This document shows, one piece after another, positions 34,201 to 47,278 of a stretch of 64,000 bases of DNA. Origin of the DNA: Gymnorhina tibicen (Eukaryota; Chordata; Aves; Passeriformes; Artamidae). The position numbers and the translations under genes are program-made. Where the stretch lies: NCBI GenBank assembly GCA_013399875.1, contig VXAZ01007891.1, positions 62,001 to 126,000 of the forward strand, written 5' to 3'. The notes under the pieces were generated by a model, which saw nothing but the letters and a program-made list of their open reading frames with translations, was not told where the DNA came from and searched no databases. The number at the start of each line of letters is the position of its first letter. The first letter of the stretch is position 1.

Positions 34201-37013
34201 TTTCACCTGAGATTTACAAACTACTTTCCTCAGGAAGACTTTCTGTCCATAGTCTTCTGTGTGGGAATCCTCCTCCTTGGGGAGCATCTTTGAAAGGCAC
34301 TGTTGGTAGAAGGTGGTCATCTGGGGTTGATGGAGGATTGCCTGCCTCCATCTATCCTCTATGGCCTCACTATTTCATGGGGGAGGGGTTACTGGGTGAG
34401 GTGGAGATGGGAAGAAAATGACCCTTTGGGGCTGCAAGGAGGGGAGAGAGCCAGCCCAGTGCTGGGGTTTGGGGTGTCCTGCTGATCCTTTACTCAGGTG
34501 GGATGGCCTGTAGAGCGGTGAATCATTATTAAACCCTTGCGGAAATCAACCCCACGAAGTGCCTTCAGGCAGTTTCAGCACCAAACTCTGTAATACACTT
34601 GGTTAGATGGAGGGTTTTCCACTACTTGACACTCCAGCAATAATTTTATCAAATACATTGCTGAAACAGGCTAAGAAATGAAATCTGAGAGGGGGAGAGG
34701 GACAATGCTGCTGTAAGACTAAATCAATGGAGGCCGGAGCCAGGATTGCATGAACTGACTTGTTGAGGAAACCTTCAGTTAAATGCTGTCAGAATGTAAC
34801 CATAAAGAAGACAAAAAATGTTGTGGACGCTGAGTTTGTTTAGCATCTGTATCTGAAGGCTCAGTTATGGAGATATTATTGTTAGGCACCTCTACTGACT
34901 GTGGAGCTCTGGATGTCTCAGGACTGGATCAACAAATCGAAAGCTTTGTTTGATCACTGTTAAATTAGAAAAAACTCTTGGGGCTCAGGGGTCATGGGGC
35001 CAGAGGGTGTTTGTTCATTCTGTGATGTCTGAGAAACTCTGTGGACTGGCAGGTGTTGGGACATTGATGCTTGAGGCACTTGGGAAAGATACGGCGAGGA
35101 ACAAAACAGCACCAGGGTACATGGAGCTCACAATCTGTCACCCCTCCTTTACTGCCTGTGACTGAGCCCTCTTGGTGCTGTAGTGTGAGGGCCGCACAGC
35201 GGGAGAGAGCGGCATGGAGGGCGAGGGAGGTGTGATGGGCTCACTGTGGCAGGTCTTAGCAACCACTGGATGTTGGTAAGTGCTTTGCCATGCTGGTCTT
35301 AGCTAATGGGGTTATATTCCTAGTTTTCTTTTTCTTTCATTTATGTATTTTACACATCCTTCAGTATGGAGGAGAGAGGAAGCCATGTTATGGTCTTGCT
35401 TATTTCCAGACGTGGGTACCCATAGCTTCAAGAGCTGTGGCCTGTAGCAGAGTCAACTTGTATAGCTGTCACTGGCTGCAACATGGCTCTGACCAAGTGT
35501 CCTTCCCGGTACTGTGCTTTTTTCTGCACGCATGTGCCACTGGGAAGCATGAGGCCACAGGCACAAGAGGTAGCACAGCACTAGGCTGACCCACCCCATG
35601 GCTCTGTCCCAGCAAACTCTGGAAACACCTGGTTTTTCTTCTGGATTCGTTGATGAAATGTTAGAGGACCGACAGCTCTTGGCTAATGTGCCCTGAAGTC
35701 TTGCGAAGCGTGCAAGTGATGGTCCCACATGGGTGTTGTTAGGCAGAGCCAGGTCACGCAGTCTGCACTGACAGAGGCACTGGGCACACGTTCCGAGCCG
35801 CAGCCACTGCCACTCTGCTCTGGAGGCAGAGTGCTCAGTAGTGACTCAAGGCTGGGGATGCCAGCTACAAAGCCCTGTAGTTCCTCAGACCTGCTCTTAT
35901 CACAGTTACATGTTACTACAGCATGAGAAACAAAATTATCTGAAAGGATCAAAACCAGTTATTGTTCTTTTTCTGGTTGAGCTAATGAGAGTTGACATGC
36001 AAACACTGAATGAAAACCATGTCAGAGTGATGCCCAGATTGCTCACTTTGGCATCACAGCTGGCATAGGTGTCAGCTCCAGCAGTGGCCTCACTCACAAG
36101 TCCTGTGAAAGGCTCACAGAATGCAGGAGCTCCAGGGTGGGAGCCAGACTGAAAGGACTGAGCTAGACACAGCTGCAGCACTGCTGGGTGGGCAGGCATG
36201 CCTGTAGGGATTGCTATCTACACTACATGTGTAGGCACTTGAGTATCTCAGAAGCTTGCAGGGGTTGTGGAGAGAGGGACCCTAGTCCTGCATTAGCCCC
36301 AGACACCACCCAGCCAGACCCCTGTGTCCACGGTCTCAGGCTCGGCCCTGTTTAAATGAGGTGGGAAAAATGGCCAGTAGGCATTTAGACCTGCCTTTCC
36401 CTTTGCTCAGCCTCCTGTGGGAAAAAAATCTTGTCCTGGTTTTTCACTTTGTAGTGGCCTTTGTACATTCCAAAATTATAGAAACTCATTTCATTGCAAA
36501 TGGAATTCCTTTCCAAGAAAAAAAAAGAACGACCCTTTTTTTTCTTACAGACAAACTACTCTGTATTAGGGACTTTTAGCATCAAAGAAATACATATCTA
36601 TTGTATCCACCAAAGTCTGCAATGCCTGCATTGAACCTTACTTCTTTAAAAAGAGAGGAAAAAGAAAGAGAGGGAGAAAAAGAAAAGCCTCCTCACTTTG
36701 AAAAATACATACAAACAAAAAAATAACGTACAAAAAAAAATCGTAAAAATAACTGTTGAATTGCCTTTGAAAGTAGGGGATAACATCTGTTGCAAAACAG
36801 ATGAAAAATTGCTTCTTAAAATGTGTATGTTTTGTATTCTTTTTTTCTAGTAGGAAAAGAACAAACTTGAAATCTTGGTGTTTTTTCCTTAGTGCTGTGT
36901 GTTGCTTTTGTGTGTTATAATATTTGAATGTAATTACAGCAGTGCCAATTTGCCAAAGACGTCAAACATTATTTTGGGGATTTTGTTTTGGGTTTTGTTT
37001 TGGGTAGCAAAAA

Positions 37014-37037
37014 GGGTGGCGGGCCGGGGACCAGGGG
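37014..37037 (+). promoter_or_regulatory. G-quadruplex motif in PAX5 3' UTR
   Basis: Four G-runs (37014-37016, 37021-37023, 37026-37029, 37034-37037) with loops TGGC, CC and ACCA meet the canonical G3+N1-7 rule on the sense strand. The motif would therefore exist in the mRNA. It stands out as a CpG- and G-rich island in otherwise AT-rich UTR, about 300 nt before the poly(A) signal. Further G-runs joined by GATTTTGTTTT-like spacers lie just upstream (36976-37004). Confidence 0.8.
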
Positions 37038-37336
37038 TGCTAAGGCATGGGTCAAAAAGGAGGGGCCATTTGAAGGGGTTTTTTTCTTTCTTTTATTTTT
37101 TTTTTAATTCTTTTTCTTGTCAAACTGAAATTTGTGATTTTATTCTAAGTTAAATGGTTGACTGCAACACTTTTTATTTTTAGATTAGTTGAAGAAACAT
37201 GCAATAAGATTGGCGTAGTTCAATATCTGTGTGTCTTTTCATGAGAGTGACTGTTACTTGTGGACATTTGGTTTTATGTAACCTTTATGTGAGATAATTA
37301 TTTGTAAATATTTACCATAATTTTATTGGTTCCTAA

Positions 37337-37342
37337 AATAAA
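37337..37342 (+). terminator. PAX5: PAX5 polyadenylation signal AATAAA
   Basis: This canonical AATAAA is followed by a T-rich stretch (37346-37355) and a CTCTTGTCCT segment. It is preceded by two TGTA elements of the type bound by CFIm (near 37277 and 37303). Cleavage is expected roughly 10-25 nt downstream. It is the best candidate end of the gene. Confidence 0.75.
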
Positions 37343-37360
37343 AGTAATTTTTTTAAGTTC

Positions 37361-40240
37361 AAAATGCCTGCTTTCACTCTTGTCCTAACCTTATGTCCTG
37401 CCTTCCTTGGGAAAAAAATTACCAGGTAGTTGCATTTGAAGTGGGACATTGAAGGCCCTCATGAAAAGGCATCCATCAGACATGGTCAGACTTTGCAGCC
37501 CAGTGTCACCGAACACCCTCCCCATTGCAGCACAGCTGGACCCAGTAAGGTGCTCCGTGCTATGGCAGAGCCCACGTCAGCCCAAAATGATGATGTTGGT
37601 GAGGAGTGTCAGGTTCTCAAGTGTCCTTGGTCCTGTGGGCAGATTGTTCTCCCCATGAAGCAGAGGCATCCTCCAAGACAACTCCAGATGCAGTTGAAAC
37701 GGTTTGCTGGGGACTGGAGTCAGGTACTGTTCGGAAGAACCTGAAGGCATATTTCAGTGTCTGAAGACCACAGTAGTTTGGCTGAGGCCTTCCCTGCTTT
37801 GGAGCAGGTCTCTGCTACTCTGCCCTGCTGCCCAGCCACTCTTCTATGGGTGAGGGTGTCCTCTGGCTGCTGAGGGAAGGGGACTCCCAGGCATGGGGAT
37901 TTTTGTCCCAGCTGCGTTTTTGTTCCAAGTCAAAATCTCTTGTCCAGTGTAGGACAGACAGGAAGAGCCCCAACTTCTGCATGTGTGACTGCTGGCCACC
38001 AGCAGAGACAGGGTTGCACTGAGCTCTGGAGGGCGGGAGAACTCTCCTTGCCCCTGTCCTAGAGTCCATCCCGGCTGTGTCATCAATTGCCTGTACTGAC
38101 ATGTACGTACCATTAATAGCTGGAAAAATCTTACTAACCACTATTGCCGTAAAACCCTCTTTTAAAAATGAGCTACAGCTGATGACTGATGAATAATCTA
38201 TTCTCAATGAGTTACATATAAATGTATCTACATTTGGATGCACAGGCATACTTGAGGGTTGCTTTGTGCTCCTTCTGACAGTTTTTCAAGCTCACATTTC
38301 TCTCCACCTGCCATCTCATGGCAGCACCTCTGTCCTCCTCCAAGGGTATGCATGCCCTTGGGACTGCTGTCTGGTCTGTGTGGCCAGAGCCAAACCTCAT
38401 GTGTAGCCTTGAGCTGTGAGAAATACTCTTGGATCATCATCATAGGTGTCTTGTGTGCACTGGCCAGTTCTGCCACAGTACCCAAAATTGCCCAAGCATG
38501 GAGTTTATGAAACAATAGTAAGGAAATGCCCATTTTGTTTGACATCAGCTTGTGTTTGACCTGAGGTACTGTATTCTCCATGTGAATAGCATTCTAGCAA
38601 TTGAGATATTACAAATTTTAATTAATAAAATCACAGCATGGTTTAGGTTGGAAGACACCTTTAAGACCATCTAGTTTCATCTTCCTGTCATGGGCAGGGA
38701 CATGTTCCACTAGACCATGTTGCTCAAAGTGCCAACAAACCTATGTAATTGACAATAAAGGAATGACAGTGAAGGTGTCAAGAACTTTGACCCTCACACT
38801 ATGTGAATTCCTAATAATGTACTGAGGATGTTTGGGATGGAGTTAATTACCTTCATAGCAGCCAGCGTGGTGCCATGCTCTGGATTTGTGGCAGAAACAG
38901 GGTTGGTAACACACCAAAAATTGGCTCTCACTGAGCACGCTGGCATAGTATCAAGGCTCAGAGAGGAGCCTTGAGTGGGAAAAAAGCTGGTAAGGGAGGC
39001 AACTGGAGGGCTGACACCAACTGACCAAAGGCATATCTGTACAATACAATGCCATACTCACCAGCAGAAACTGGGAAGGGAATTTTTCCAAAGCAGATGT
39101 TGCTTAGGGACCGGCTAGGCACTATCAGTCTATTTGTGGGAGGTGATGAGTGGATGCCGTTGCATCACTTGTTTTTATTTTCCTCCATCCTTTGCTTAAC
39201 CTGTTTTTGTCTCAACCCTTGAGTTCTCTCACTACTGCTCTTCCTGTTTTCTCCTTTGAAATCTCCTTTGAAATTAATTCTGTTGTGGCAGGATTAATCA
39301 AAAGGTTATGTGAACACTGAGCTGCTGGCCATGTTAAATTCTCCACAGTAATGCACTCCTTAAAATAAACATTGACATTGATTCTGACAGTTAAGTCCTC
39401 CAGGAAGCTCAGGATAATGGGTCTGTGTCCCAGTACCATCCATTTCAGTTTTAAACCTGAGAAGTGGAACTCACAGAACTTTTCACAATTCAGCAAATAA
39501 TTGTGGATAAATAAAATCACAGTAATTAGGTGCATAGACAATGGGCAGAGAGAGGCAGAATTAAATCTAAGTCAACCACCAGCATATATCCAGTAATTAC
39601 TTGATGACCAGCAGGCCCCACTTTAGGAAGAAGCCTGCACTCTGGGCTGGCAGCACAAAGCAGGGATACTTCCATGCAGTTGTATTTCAGAGTGGAGTGG
39701 GTATTCTTACACTTGAGCCTGCAGTATAATGGATTGCACTTGAGAAGAACAAGTGCTCAAAAATCAGTTTTCCATAATTGCCAAGTTCATTCAGCAGTAC
39801 TTGTCCAGCCAGGCTGGACTTGGTGCCTTTTGCTCCACCCCTGCTACTCCTCTCCTGATGTCCTGATGTATTCTCCATGCATCATGTGCACCTTACAGCT
39901 CTTTGGGATGCACAGCTTTTGGAATAGCCTTTCACATCCCACATTCTATGTGGACTGAAGCAACAACCTCCCAATGCCACTGCCCACCTCATTGCTGCAA
40001 GCTGGTGTTTGCCAGCCTCTGGCCCCTGTCAAGATACTGCTGTCCTGAGGAACCCACTATCACCAGATGGAACAGGAATCCCTTGCGCTGCCCTGAGTCC
40101 TGTGAGACTCAGCTTCTTGTAGGCAACAGGTGGTGATGCTTTCTGGGGAGGGAGGAAAGCCCTCAGACCTTCTGAATCCACTGCATCACAATGCATGTCT
40201 CACCTCCCAGGTAGCAAGGTCCCGGAAGGCGCTGGGTCTG
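37361..40240. other. intergenic sequence downstream of PAX5
   Basis: This is unique non-coding sequence apart from one CR1 tail (38626-38743). No exon of the expected convergent neighbour (MELK, which would be on the minus strand) is recognisable. Open frames up to about 145 codons are present but show no domain or codon pattern I can support. Confidence 0.7.
38626..38743 (-). repeat. CR1 LINE 3' end, antisense
   Basis: The text 'cacagcatggtttaggttgg' followed by 'aagacacctttaagaccatc' and 'agaccatgttgctcaaagtg' is the reverse complement of the CR1 3' terminus. It is a short, 5'-truncated and diverged insert. The terminal octamer is reduced to a single AATCACAG-like unit. Confidence 0.88.
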
Positions 40241-40269
40241 GGGCTTGGAGACCACTCTCAGCAGCCGTC

Positions 40270-40704
40270 CATCATCATAAGGGTGCTCAAAGAGCTGAAG
40301 CACCTCTCCTACAGAGACGGGATGAGAGATGGGGTTGTTCAGCCTGGAGAAGGGGTCTCCCTCTTTCTCTTCAGGGAGACCTTAGGGTCCCTTCCAGGAC
40401 TTAAGAGGGCTCCAAGAGAGCTGAAGAGGGACTTTGGACAAGGGCCTGGAGAGACCAGACAAGGCTTCCCACTGACAGAGGACAGGGTTGAATTGGATAT
40501 TGGGAAGAAATTCTTCCCTGGTGAGGCCCTGGCACAGGCTGCCCAGAGAAATTGTGGTTGCCCCATCTCAGGAAGTGCTCAAGGCCAAGTTGGACAAGGC
40601 TTGGAGTTTGGACCTGATCTAGTGGGAGGTGGCCCTTCCCATGGCAGGGCATGAAACTAGATGAGCTTTAAGGTCCCTTCCAACCCAAACTTTCTATGGT
40701 GATA
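40270..40704 (+). repeat. CR1 LINE 3' fragment, sense
   Basis: This is the longest CR1 piece in the window. In order it carries 'agctgaagcacctctcctac', 'gttgttcagcctggagaagg', 'aagctgaagagggactttg'-like text, 'gggaagaaattcttccctgg', 'caggctgcccagagaaattg', and 'taaggtcccttccaaccc' followed by a single degenerate terminal unit. A 174-codon open frame (40130-40654) runs through it but is read across the non-coding CR1 3' region, so it is not a gene. Confidence 0.93.
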
Positions 40705-42639
40705 AGATTGTCTTAGTGCATCTCCCAGCACTTCTTGAGGAGGGCAGAGAGTGGATGAACCAAACTGACTTTTCCTTGCAGAGCCTGTGCCAGTGCCTGG
40801 ACAGCTTTCAGTGGAGATTCATGGCCTAGCAGCAAAGGAACTTAACAGGAGAACACTGGGAGCTGTGTTGTGGCTGTCCTGTCTTTGCAATGGCAGGGAT
40901 TGCCATTTCTTGCTCTGTTTTTTACACTTTTTGTACTTCTGCTGTCTTTCAGCCTTGCTAGGTTAAAAGAGGAACGAGTCGTCTGTCCTGCAGCAGGCAG
41001 GCAGTGCCCGTTCCTCATTAAGCCCTCCCACGTCTGGATGTGAAATGCCATGGCAGCCTGCTGGTAGCAGAACAGTGGGATTAGACCTGACAAAACTGCG
41101 GTGAGAGGCATGGAATCTTCCTGTCTCTCCAGGTGTGAGGCCCCATACTGCTTCCTTCAGTGAGAATGCCCTTCAAGGATGCAAATATGGTTTTAGCTCA
41201 AACCTTCCTACAAATGGCCATTGTTTAAGATGCCCAGGAATTGTCATTTATACTTTTAATGAATAGGAAATGCAGACCCTTGGTTAAGCAAAGGAATGTC
41301 TCTGTATTGTAACAGATTATGCAGACAAGGGCAATGTGCAGTCCAGCCAGGAAAGTCAGGAGTGGAGAAGGTGGGTATAGAGGAGCTGGTACAAAAGAGA
41401 TCAAAGTGACAGCTCCTTTGCCAGGATTCCTGCAGTGGGCCATGATGGCTATGAGCAGGAACATCTGGAAATAATGTCACAGACAGCTGGTGAAGACTTA
41501 TGGTTTCTGTCTCAAGATTTCATGACCTATTTTCATTCTCAAAAAAACCCCAAAGACTTGAAATGTCCTAGGGAGTAAAGAAAATTCCTTATGTGTATGT
41601 GCACTTTCTTGAAGCCTCTAGGAAGCATCTTTTAGGGCAGTGTTTCCAAAGCAATGGGGCTACTGATCATACTTGAACAGTGAACTGAGAAGCACGCTCC
41701 AGCTGCCACCCAGCTGAATGGACTTCTTTCTGCCTACAAACTTGTAGTAACTGTCAGTCATCCACCCTTCAAAGGCCCTGCTGGACAAGAGGCTTTGGGC
41801 CCATCTGAAACTGGATCCCATGCCCTTACTTCAAACGGAGCAGTAGGCATTGAAAATGTAACCAAAACTGCAGAGCCAATGTTTGTTACCAAATGCACGA
41901 GAAACTGACCCACACACAGCACAACAGGTGGAATTTGGTAGGCTGCAGCAACCTCCAATACAGATGAAGGCTAGGAATTAGCAATGGGACATGTTTTGCA
42001 GAAGCATCAAAAGAACAGGAATGAACCCCACAGAGAACTTTCAAAAGGTATAAATTTATGTATCATGATGCACAATCTCATCTGTACGTGCAAAAACACA
42101 CTGGTGCTAAAAAGTGCAAGAGCCCGTGGAAGGAAGGACTGGCTCCTGGCTAGCTCCCCTAATTTATACGCTAGACATGGCATTCTGTAGTGTGGAATAG
42201 CCCTTTGAACAGTTTGGGACAGCTGCCCTGGCCGTGCTTTCTCCCGGCTGCTTTCTCACCTCCTCGCTGTTGGGAAACGGAACAATTTGTTTGTGGACAA
42301 CAGAAAAGTCCTTGATTTAAGATGAACACTACTTAGCATCAATGAAACATCAAGTGTGTTATCAACCTTATTCTCATCCTGAATCCAAAACACAGCACTG
42401 CACCAGCTAATGGGAAGAAAATTATGTCAGCCAAAACTAAGATACCCTGTCCCAGCCAGCAGGTAACACATCTAGATTGGACTGAGAGTGATGCTCCAGT
42501 CATCCCTTCCATCTTATGTTCCTATTAAACCTCTGCCACCTCACAGCACCAGGAAAGTAACACCTGATAGAAGACCACTTAATTGTGACTCCTAACTCTA
42601 TTAAACCCCTTGTAAACAGTCTCCTATAACACTTTAAAT

Positions 42640-42930
42640 TGTCCGTTATGGCAGCAATGCTTAATTAAGGTGGAACTGACAAATGGAGTCATCATGATTA
42701 ATGTTATTATAATGAATACATCTGCAGTTTGGTATAATGCAGAGTGTATCTGACTTCCCAGGAAATGCTCAGATAGAGAGGTTGTCTTTTATATTCATAG
42801 GGATGTAATAATTCCTCTGAAGGAATCTCTCTGTAATTTAGCGTGAATTAATGTCTCCTTATCACACTGTGTTACCCAGAGCAGCAATTTATCTAAATCC
42901 TATGTATGAAATGTGGACTCTTGTCTAAGA
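42640..42930. promoter_or_regulatory. candidate conserved non-coding element downstream of PAX5
   Basis: This AT-rich unique block about 5 kb past the PAX5 poly(A) signal contains TTAATTAA (42661-42668), CATGATTAATG near 42694, GTGAATTAATG near 42843 and several TAAT cores. It shows no repeat signature. The density of homeodomain-type cores resembles developmental enhancers, but this is a compositional impression only. Confidence 0.3.
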
Positions 42931-45900
42931 ACACCCAATAATGGAGAAATCCTTTGAAAAAATATATTTACTGTAGATCATTAAGGCTCAGTCTACTAAG
43001 TGGCCTTTAAATTAAATAAAGTTAAATAAATTCTTCTTTAATATACCACTGTAACTTTTTCATTAACAAACATATTAAAGTCTTTTTCATTTATATACAG
43101 CTGATGCAAGCATATGATAACTAAAATGATCCATTAGCAGAGGAAAACGTAATTCAGAGTGCCTATATGGTAAGAAAGGGGAGGAGTCTGGCACACCAGC
43201 CTCACATCTTTGGATGTCTGTATGCCAGTCCTGCAGGAACTCATTGTAGGTTTATCTGTATAGCCTGACTCTGGGGTTAGCCAGAAGTGTTGGAAAATCA
43301 TATAAGGTCCTAGAAAAATTCTTAGTTGCAAGGCACCCACAAGATTCATCAAATCCAGCTCCCAGAAGTCATTGCAGAACTCAGATCTCCAGACCCAGCT
43401 TGGACATTGTCTCTCCCTCACACATAATCTCAGCTGGTTGGTTTTGTTGTATTTCTCCTTCAGCAGCTATTTAGTTGTGAGTAGGTGCCAATGTGTGGAT
43501 AATGTTTCAATATATTGTCACGTTTTCATATAATCAATAAAAATTTAAATGAGAGAACCTTGGCTGATTGTTTAAAATCTATTATACCCAGAAACCTATT
43601 CTGTAAAATTAAGCATTTCAGGACAGAACCACAGCATACTATCAAGATGCTTTCTATTTTTTAAAATTGTTGTGATCTGTGTGTTTTTAGACAATATGCC
43701 TACAGTTTTCTGTTTCATGCCATGCATTTCACGAATAGCATGCATGCTGCCCCAATTGTAATTCCCTCCTTGCTATGTCACAGCCAGTTGTACTTGGTTC
43801 ATATTCTTTTCACATTCATGGCATGCCTGTGCCATGCCCTTTCCTTCTCAGCACTAGGTACCACCACATTCTGCCCCTCTTGTAGTCTGAATCTAAATGG
43901 AAAGCTTTTTGGCCACATCCCGCACAGATAACTCTGCCAGGACAACAGGCTTGCCTGGAGCTTGCCCCTGACACGTGGAAACTTGTATTTGCGCCACATT
44001 CAAGGGGCAATCCTCTTTCCTTTACAACCTGCAAAACTCCATCAGATTGCAGTGCTCTCTGCATGTTCCTCCTCAGTTTGAAGTAGCACCGTGCACATTA
44101 CTGCCTCACAAGGACCAAAGATCAGGATAGACCTCTCGCATAAACCTTACAGTCCCAGCTAACATAATAATTCTCTACTGTGTTCATTTTTTTCACAAGC
44201 ATAAAAGGAAATCTCAAAACTATCACATGCATGTTGCTTACTAATCCATAACTAATGTGACCAATATGAAACTCTAACTCTGTATATCCACATACCATTA
44301 CTGGAAGAGAAGTGTGTGTGCAGCAAAAGACTTCCTACTGTATGGGGAAAAAAAAGCAAATGTAACATTCAACTCCGATGTAACAACTAAAATAACTTTT
44401 AATTGTTTTCCCTTCTTTTATATTTTCTGCTTGGCTGATTCAGCTTATGGGCCCTGGAAAGGCCAGCTCATCAGTTTTTGTTGTTAATCAAGAAGAGTAA
44501 TGGTGTAAGTTATAAAGACATGAGACAATTCTTTGCTGAATAGGATAACAACTTTCAGAAAATGCAAAGTAGTTTTTTTAATCTTTTTTGATTAGAAATT
44601 TATAAGACTGCTATCTGAGTAAACAAGGACACCAAAAGGTGCTGAGAATCCAGAATGGAGGAAGGGTTTGTCCCATGTTCCTGTTGCAGCAGTTGCTATT
44701 TTAGAAGTAGGGCTCTCACAGGGCACCAGTGACTCAGGGCACCATAACTACTCTGGTAAGGATCAGAGAACACACTGCAGCTAGGGAAAATGGTGGAAGA
44801 ATATTCCACATACCCTTGATCCTGTGACAAGTATGGCAGCAAGCGCCATGAGAGTGGCATAGACACCCCTGGGAAGGTTTCATTGGTCCTCAGATGTGGG
44901 GCAGGAAGAGGGAGCATTATCACAAGTCCAGCTGACTCAAAACATTAATTCCTGGCTCATCCTTCAGTTTGTGGCCCACAGACCACCTTTTCCACCCAGT
45001 GACCCTGCTCAGGCAAGCTCACACATAGGGCAGCCTGTGTGGTGTGCTTCACCCTCTCTGCAAGACAGAGTTTGGGTGTCAGGACATGCCATTACACTGG
45101 TGACCAACTGCTGAGGCATAGGAAAGGGACATCTTTTCAGCGATAATTGCACAGAAGTGTTCAACCTTCTGTGAAAACAAGCACTGGAGATACCTTGCAG
45201 CCCAGTGCTGCACTGGTTGCTTCCTGCAGCCTTGCAATGGCTCATGGCTGCCCTCATTTGAAGGGCAGGTGGGCTGCCCCTGTTTGGTGGGACAAGAGGC
45301 TTATTCAGCCACTTGGCAGCATGAAAGTCAAGGGTAGGAATGAATAAACCCTGACACTGGTGCCAGTGTGCACACTGTGTGCCATCACTCCACTCCTTCA
45401 GGGTCCATCCCTGTGAGCTGCTCAGCTCCATCTTTCCATGGTCATTCCATCTGGCGGGAAAGCATTGGCATGTGTGCAGTTTTTTCTTGTCTAGGTGGGG
45501 CAAAGAAGGACCTCAAAGAGAAGAAGGCTTTGTGTGAAGCTGGGAGAGAGGCTGGTGATGGACGGGAAAGAGCCCAGTGATGGAGAAGAGAGGAGGAAGG
45601 ACCCTATTGTGGTGCCAGGGGCTGGACTGTGTTGCTGCCAAAGAGAGACGAGACCAAGGTGGGACATGGGCAAGGTCTGACTGCTGAAACAACTCCTTAT
45701 AGTGCTGATTGGTCCTTAAAGCCTTCCTATCATGGATTCAGTCTGCAACAATAATCACACTGCATATTTGCAATGCGCTTTGTCTAGGAAATGAAATACA
45801 AAAACCAGTGGCTTATTGCAAGATAGCATTTGGCAAGGAACAGCTAAGAGAAAACTCTGGGGGAGCTTTGGGCAGGGTAACCTCTGCAACACAGCAAAAC

Positions 45901-47259
45901 AAAGCCACTTCTAGTAAGTATTGGTAACATTCAACACAAGCCTACAAACTGCTGAAGTAATGGCTTGGGACAGTCTACCTCACTCTAAATATCAGGTCTG
46001 ATTTAAATTTCATTATTAGCAGTAATTTAATTCTTTAACCAGGAAACTTTGAGGGAAGAGATGGCTCAATTTTTTAGGCACAGCTAGGAAGTACTACTGA
46101 ATCATGAAATCCTTTTGTTGTATATATACTGAGTTATGAAGTGGATTTAAATGGATGAACTCTGGTGCAGCCTGCTCAGCAATGCATGAAGAAAAGAGTT
46201 GGAGGTGTACAAAATGTCAAATACCTTTCTCATATGCATTAGACTATTAATAAAGATAAAATGATCTTTGTGTTTTCAGTTTATAATGTCTCTTTTGTAA
46301 TACTAAGAAACAGCGTTGATCATGATTTGTTGTTTTCATTGCTTTGTGTCCTTACTGGGAATAAGTCAAGAATCACATCCAGAACAGGCACCAGGTGGAG
46401 AGGAATAAGGGGCAAATGAATGAGAAAAGTTTCTGCTTTTTGAAGCCAAGGCATTGCTTCGGTGGGGATCTTCTCACTTGTCTGTGGGTGACCCAACATG
46501 CAGGACACAGGGGCCAGAGTGAGGATGCCTCTTGATGGGAATTCCCGGAGCCAAAGTGATGTTCTCAGAGACAAGTGGTGTTCTTGGGGCTGGGTTACAC
46601 CCTGATCCTGATGGCACTTTGTGCACTTGTTCATTTGGTTTAATGAACAAAATCATTAAATACAGGAGAGATTATTGCAGTTACTTCTATCCATCTCTAA
46701 CTTGTAATTAAGGTATTCTGAAGTGTCAGATGAATGGGAACCAGGATGCCAAAACAACATGCCCCAGATCTCATGTCTTCTGCAGGCCCCCTCTGAGAGG
46801 CCACATTTCTGTAAATAATTTCTGAGTGTTTGGATTAATTCATGGAGTACAGTTTCATTGAGGCAAACTATAAGTTCAGTCACAAACCCTATGCATTCTC
46901 TGAATCCAAAATACAAGCCCAGAACTGTGAAAATCTGAAGATGCAGCTGAGTGCCTCGGACACAGACTAAACCCATCCCTGAAAAAGCATGCAAACCCTC
47001 TCATCTGACTTTGCTCTTGACATACGTGCAAGTACCAGGGGGACAGAAGGAACAGTGGGCTAATCCATGGTGCCCACTCAAGACCCACTTCTACAAGCCC
47101 AGATGAGCATAGGGGAAGAAAAGCAGCTGGGAACCCAAATTAGGAACTCATTGGAAGAAACATCCCATGCAGGACCCTGGCAGGTTTATCCCAGGGAAGG
47201 CTCAGGGAAACAGGGGCAGCTACCAAGTAGACAGAATCTGTGCTCTGCTGCTGGAGGGG

Positions 47260-47278
47260 ATGTATATATATATATATT
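47260..47278. repeat. (AT)n microsatellite
   Basis: This is a short run of alternating A and T within an otherwise unique intergenic sequence. It is likely length-polymorphic. Confidence 0.85.

Larger units (their letters stand above)
31233..37360 (+). other. PAX5: PAX5 3' UTR (probable full extent)
   Basis: This follows the stop codon directly. It contains no recognisable repeat and no convincing open frame. I saw no AATAAA hexamer between the stop and 37337, and the first one there is in a strong poly(A) context. Human PAX5 transcripts are also known with a multi-kilobase 3' UTR, so a 6.1 kb UTR is plausible. The last kilobase (36361-37345) is AT-rich with long A and T runs and looks like mature UTR sequence. 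It holds a purine-rich A/G tract (36645-36690) and a G-quadruplex motif (37014-37037). An ATTAAA-type variant near 34525 could support a shorter form. The end is inferred from the signal. Confidence 0.6.

Noticed and set aside
40130..40654. 174-codon open frame on the + strand
   Set aside because: It reads through the non-coding 3' region of a CR1 LINE fragment, and the peptide has no reverse transcriptase features.
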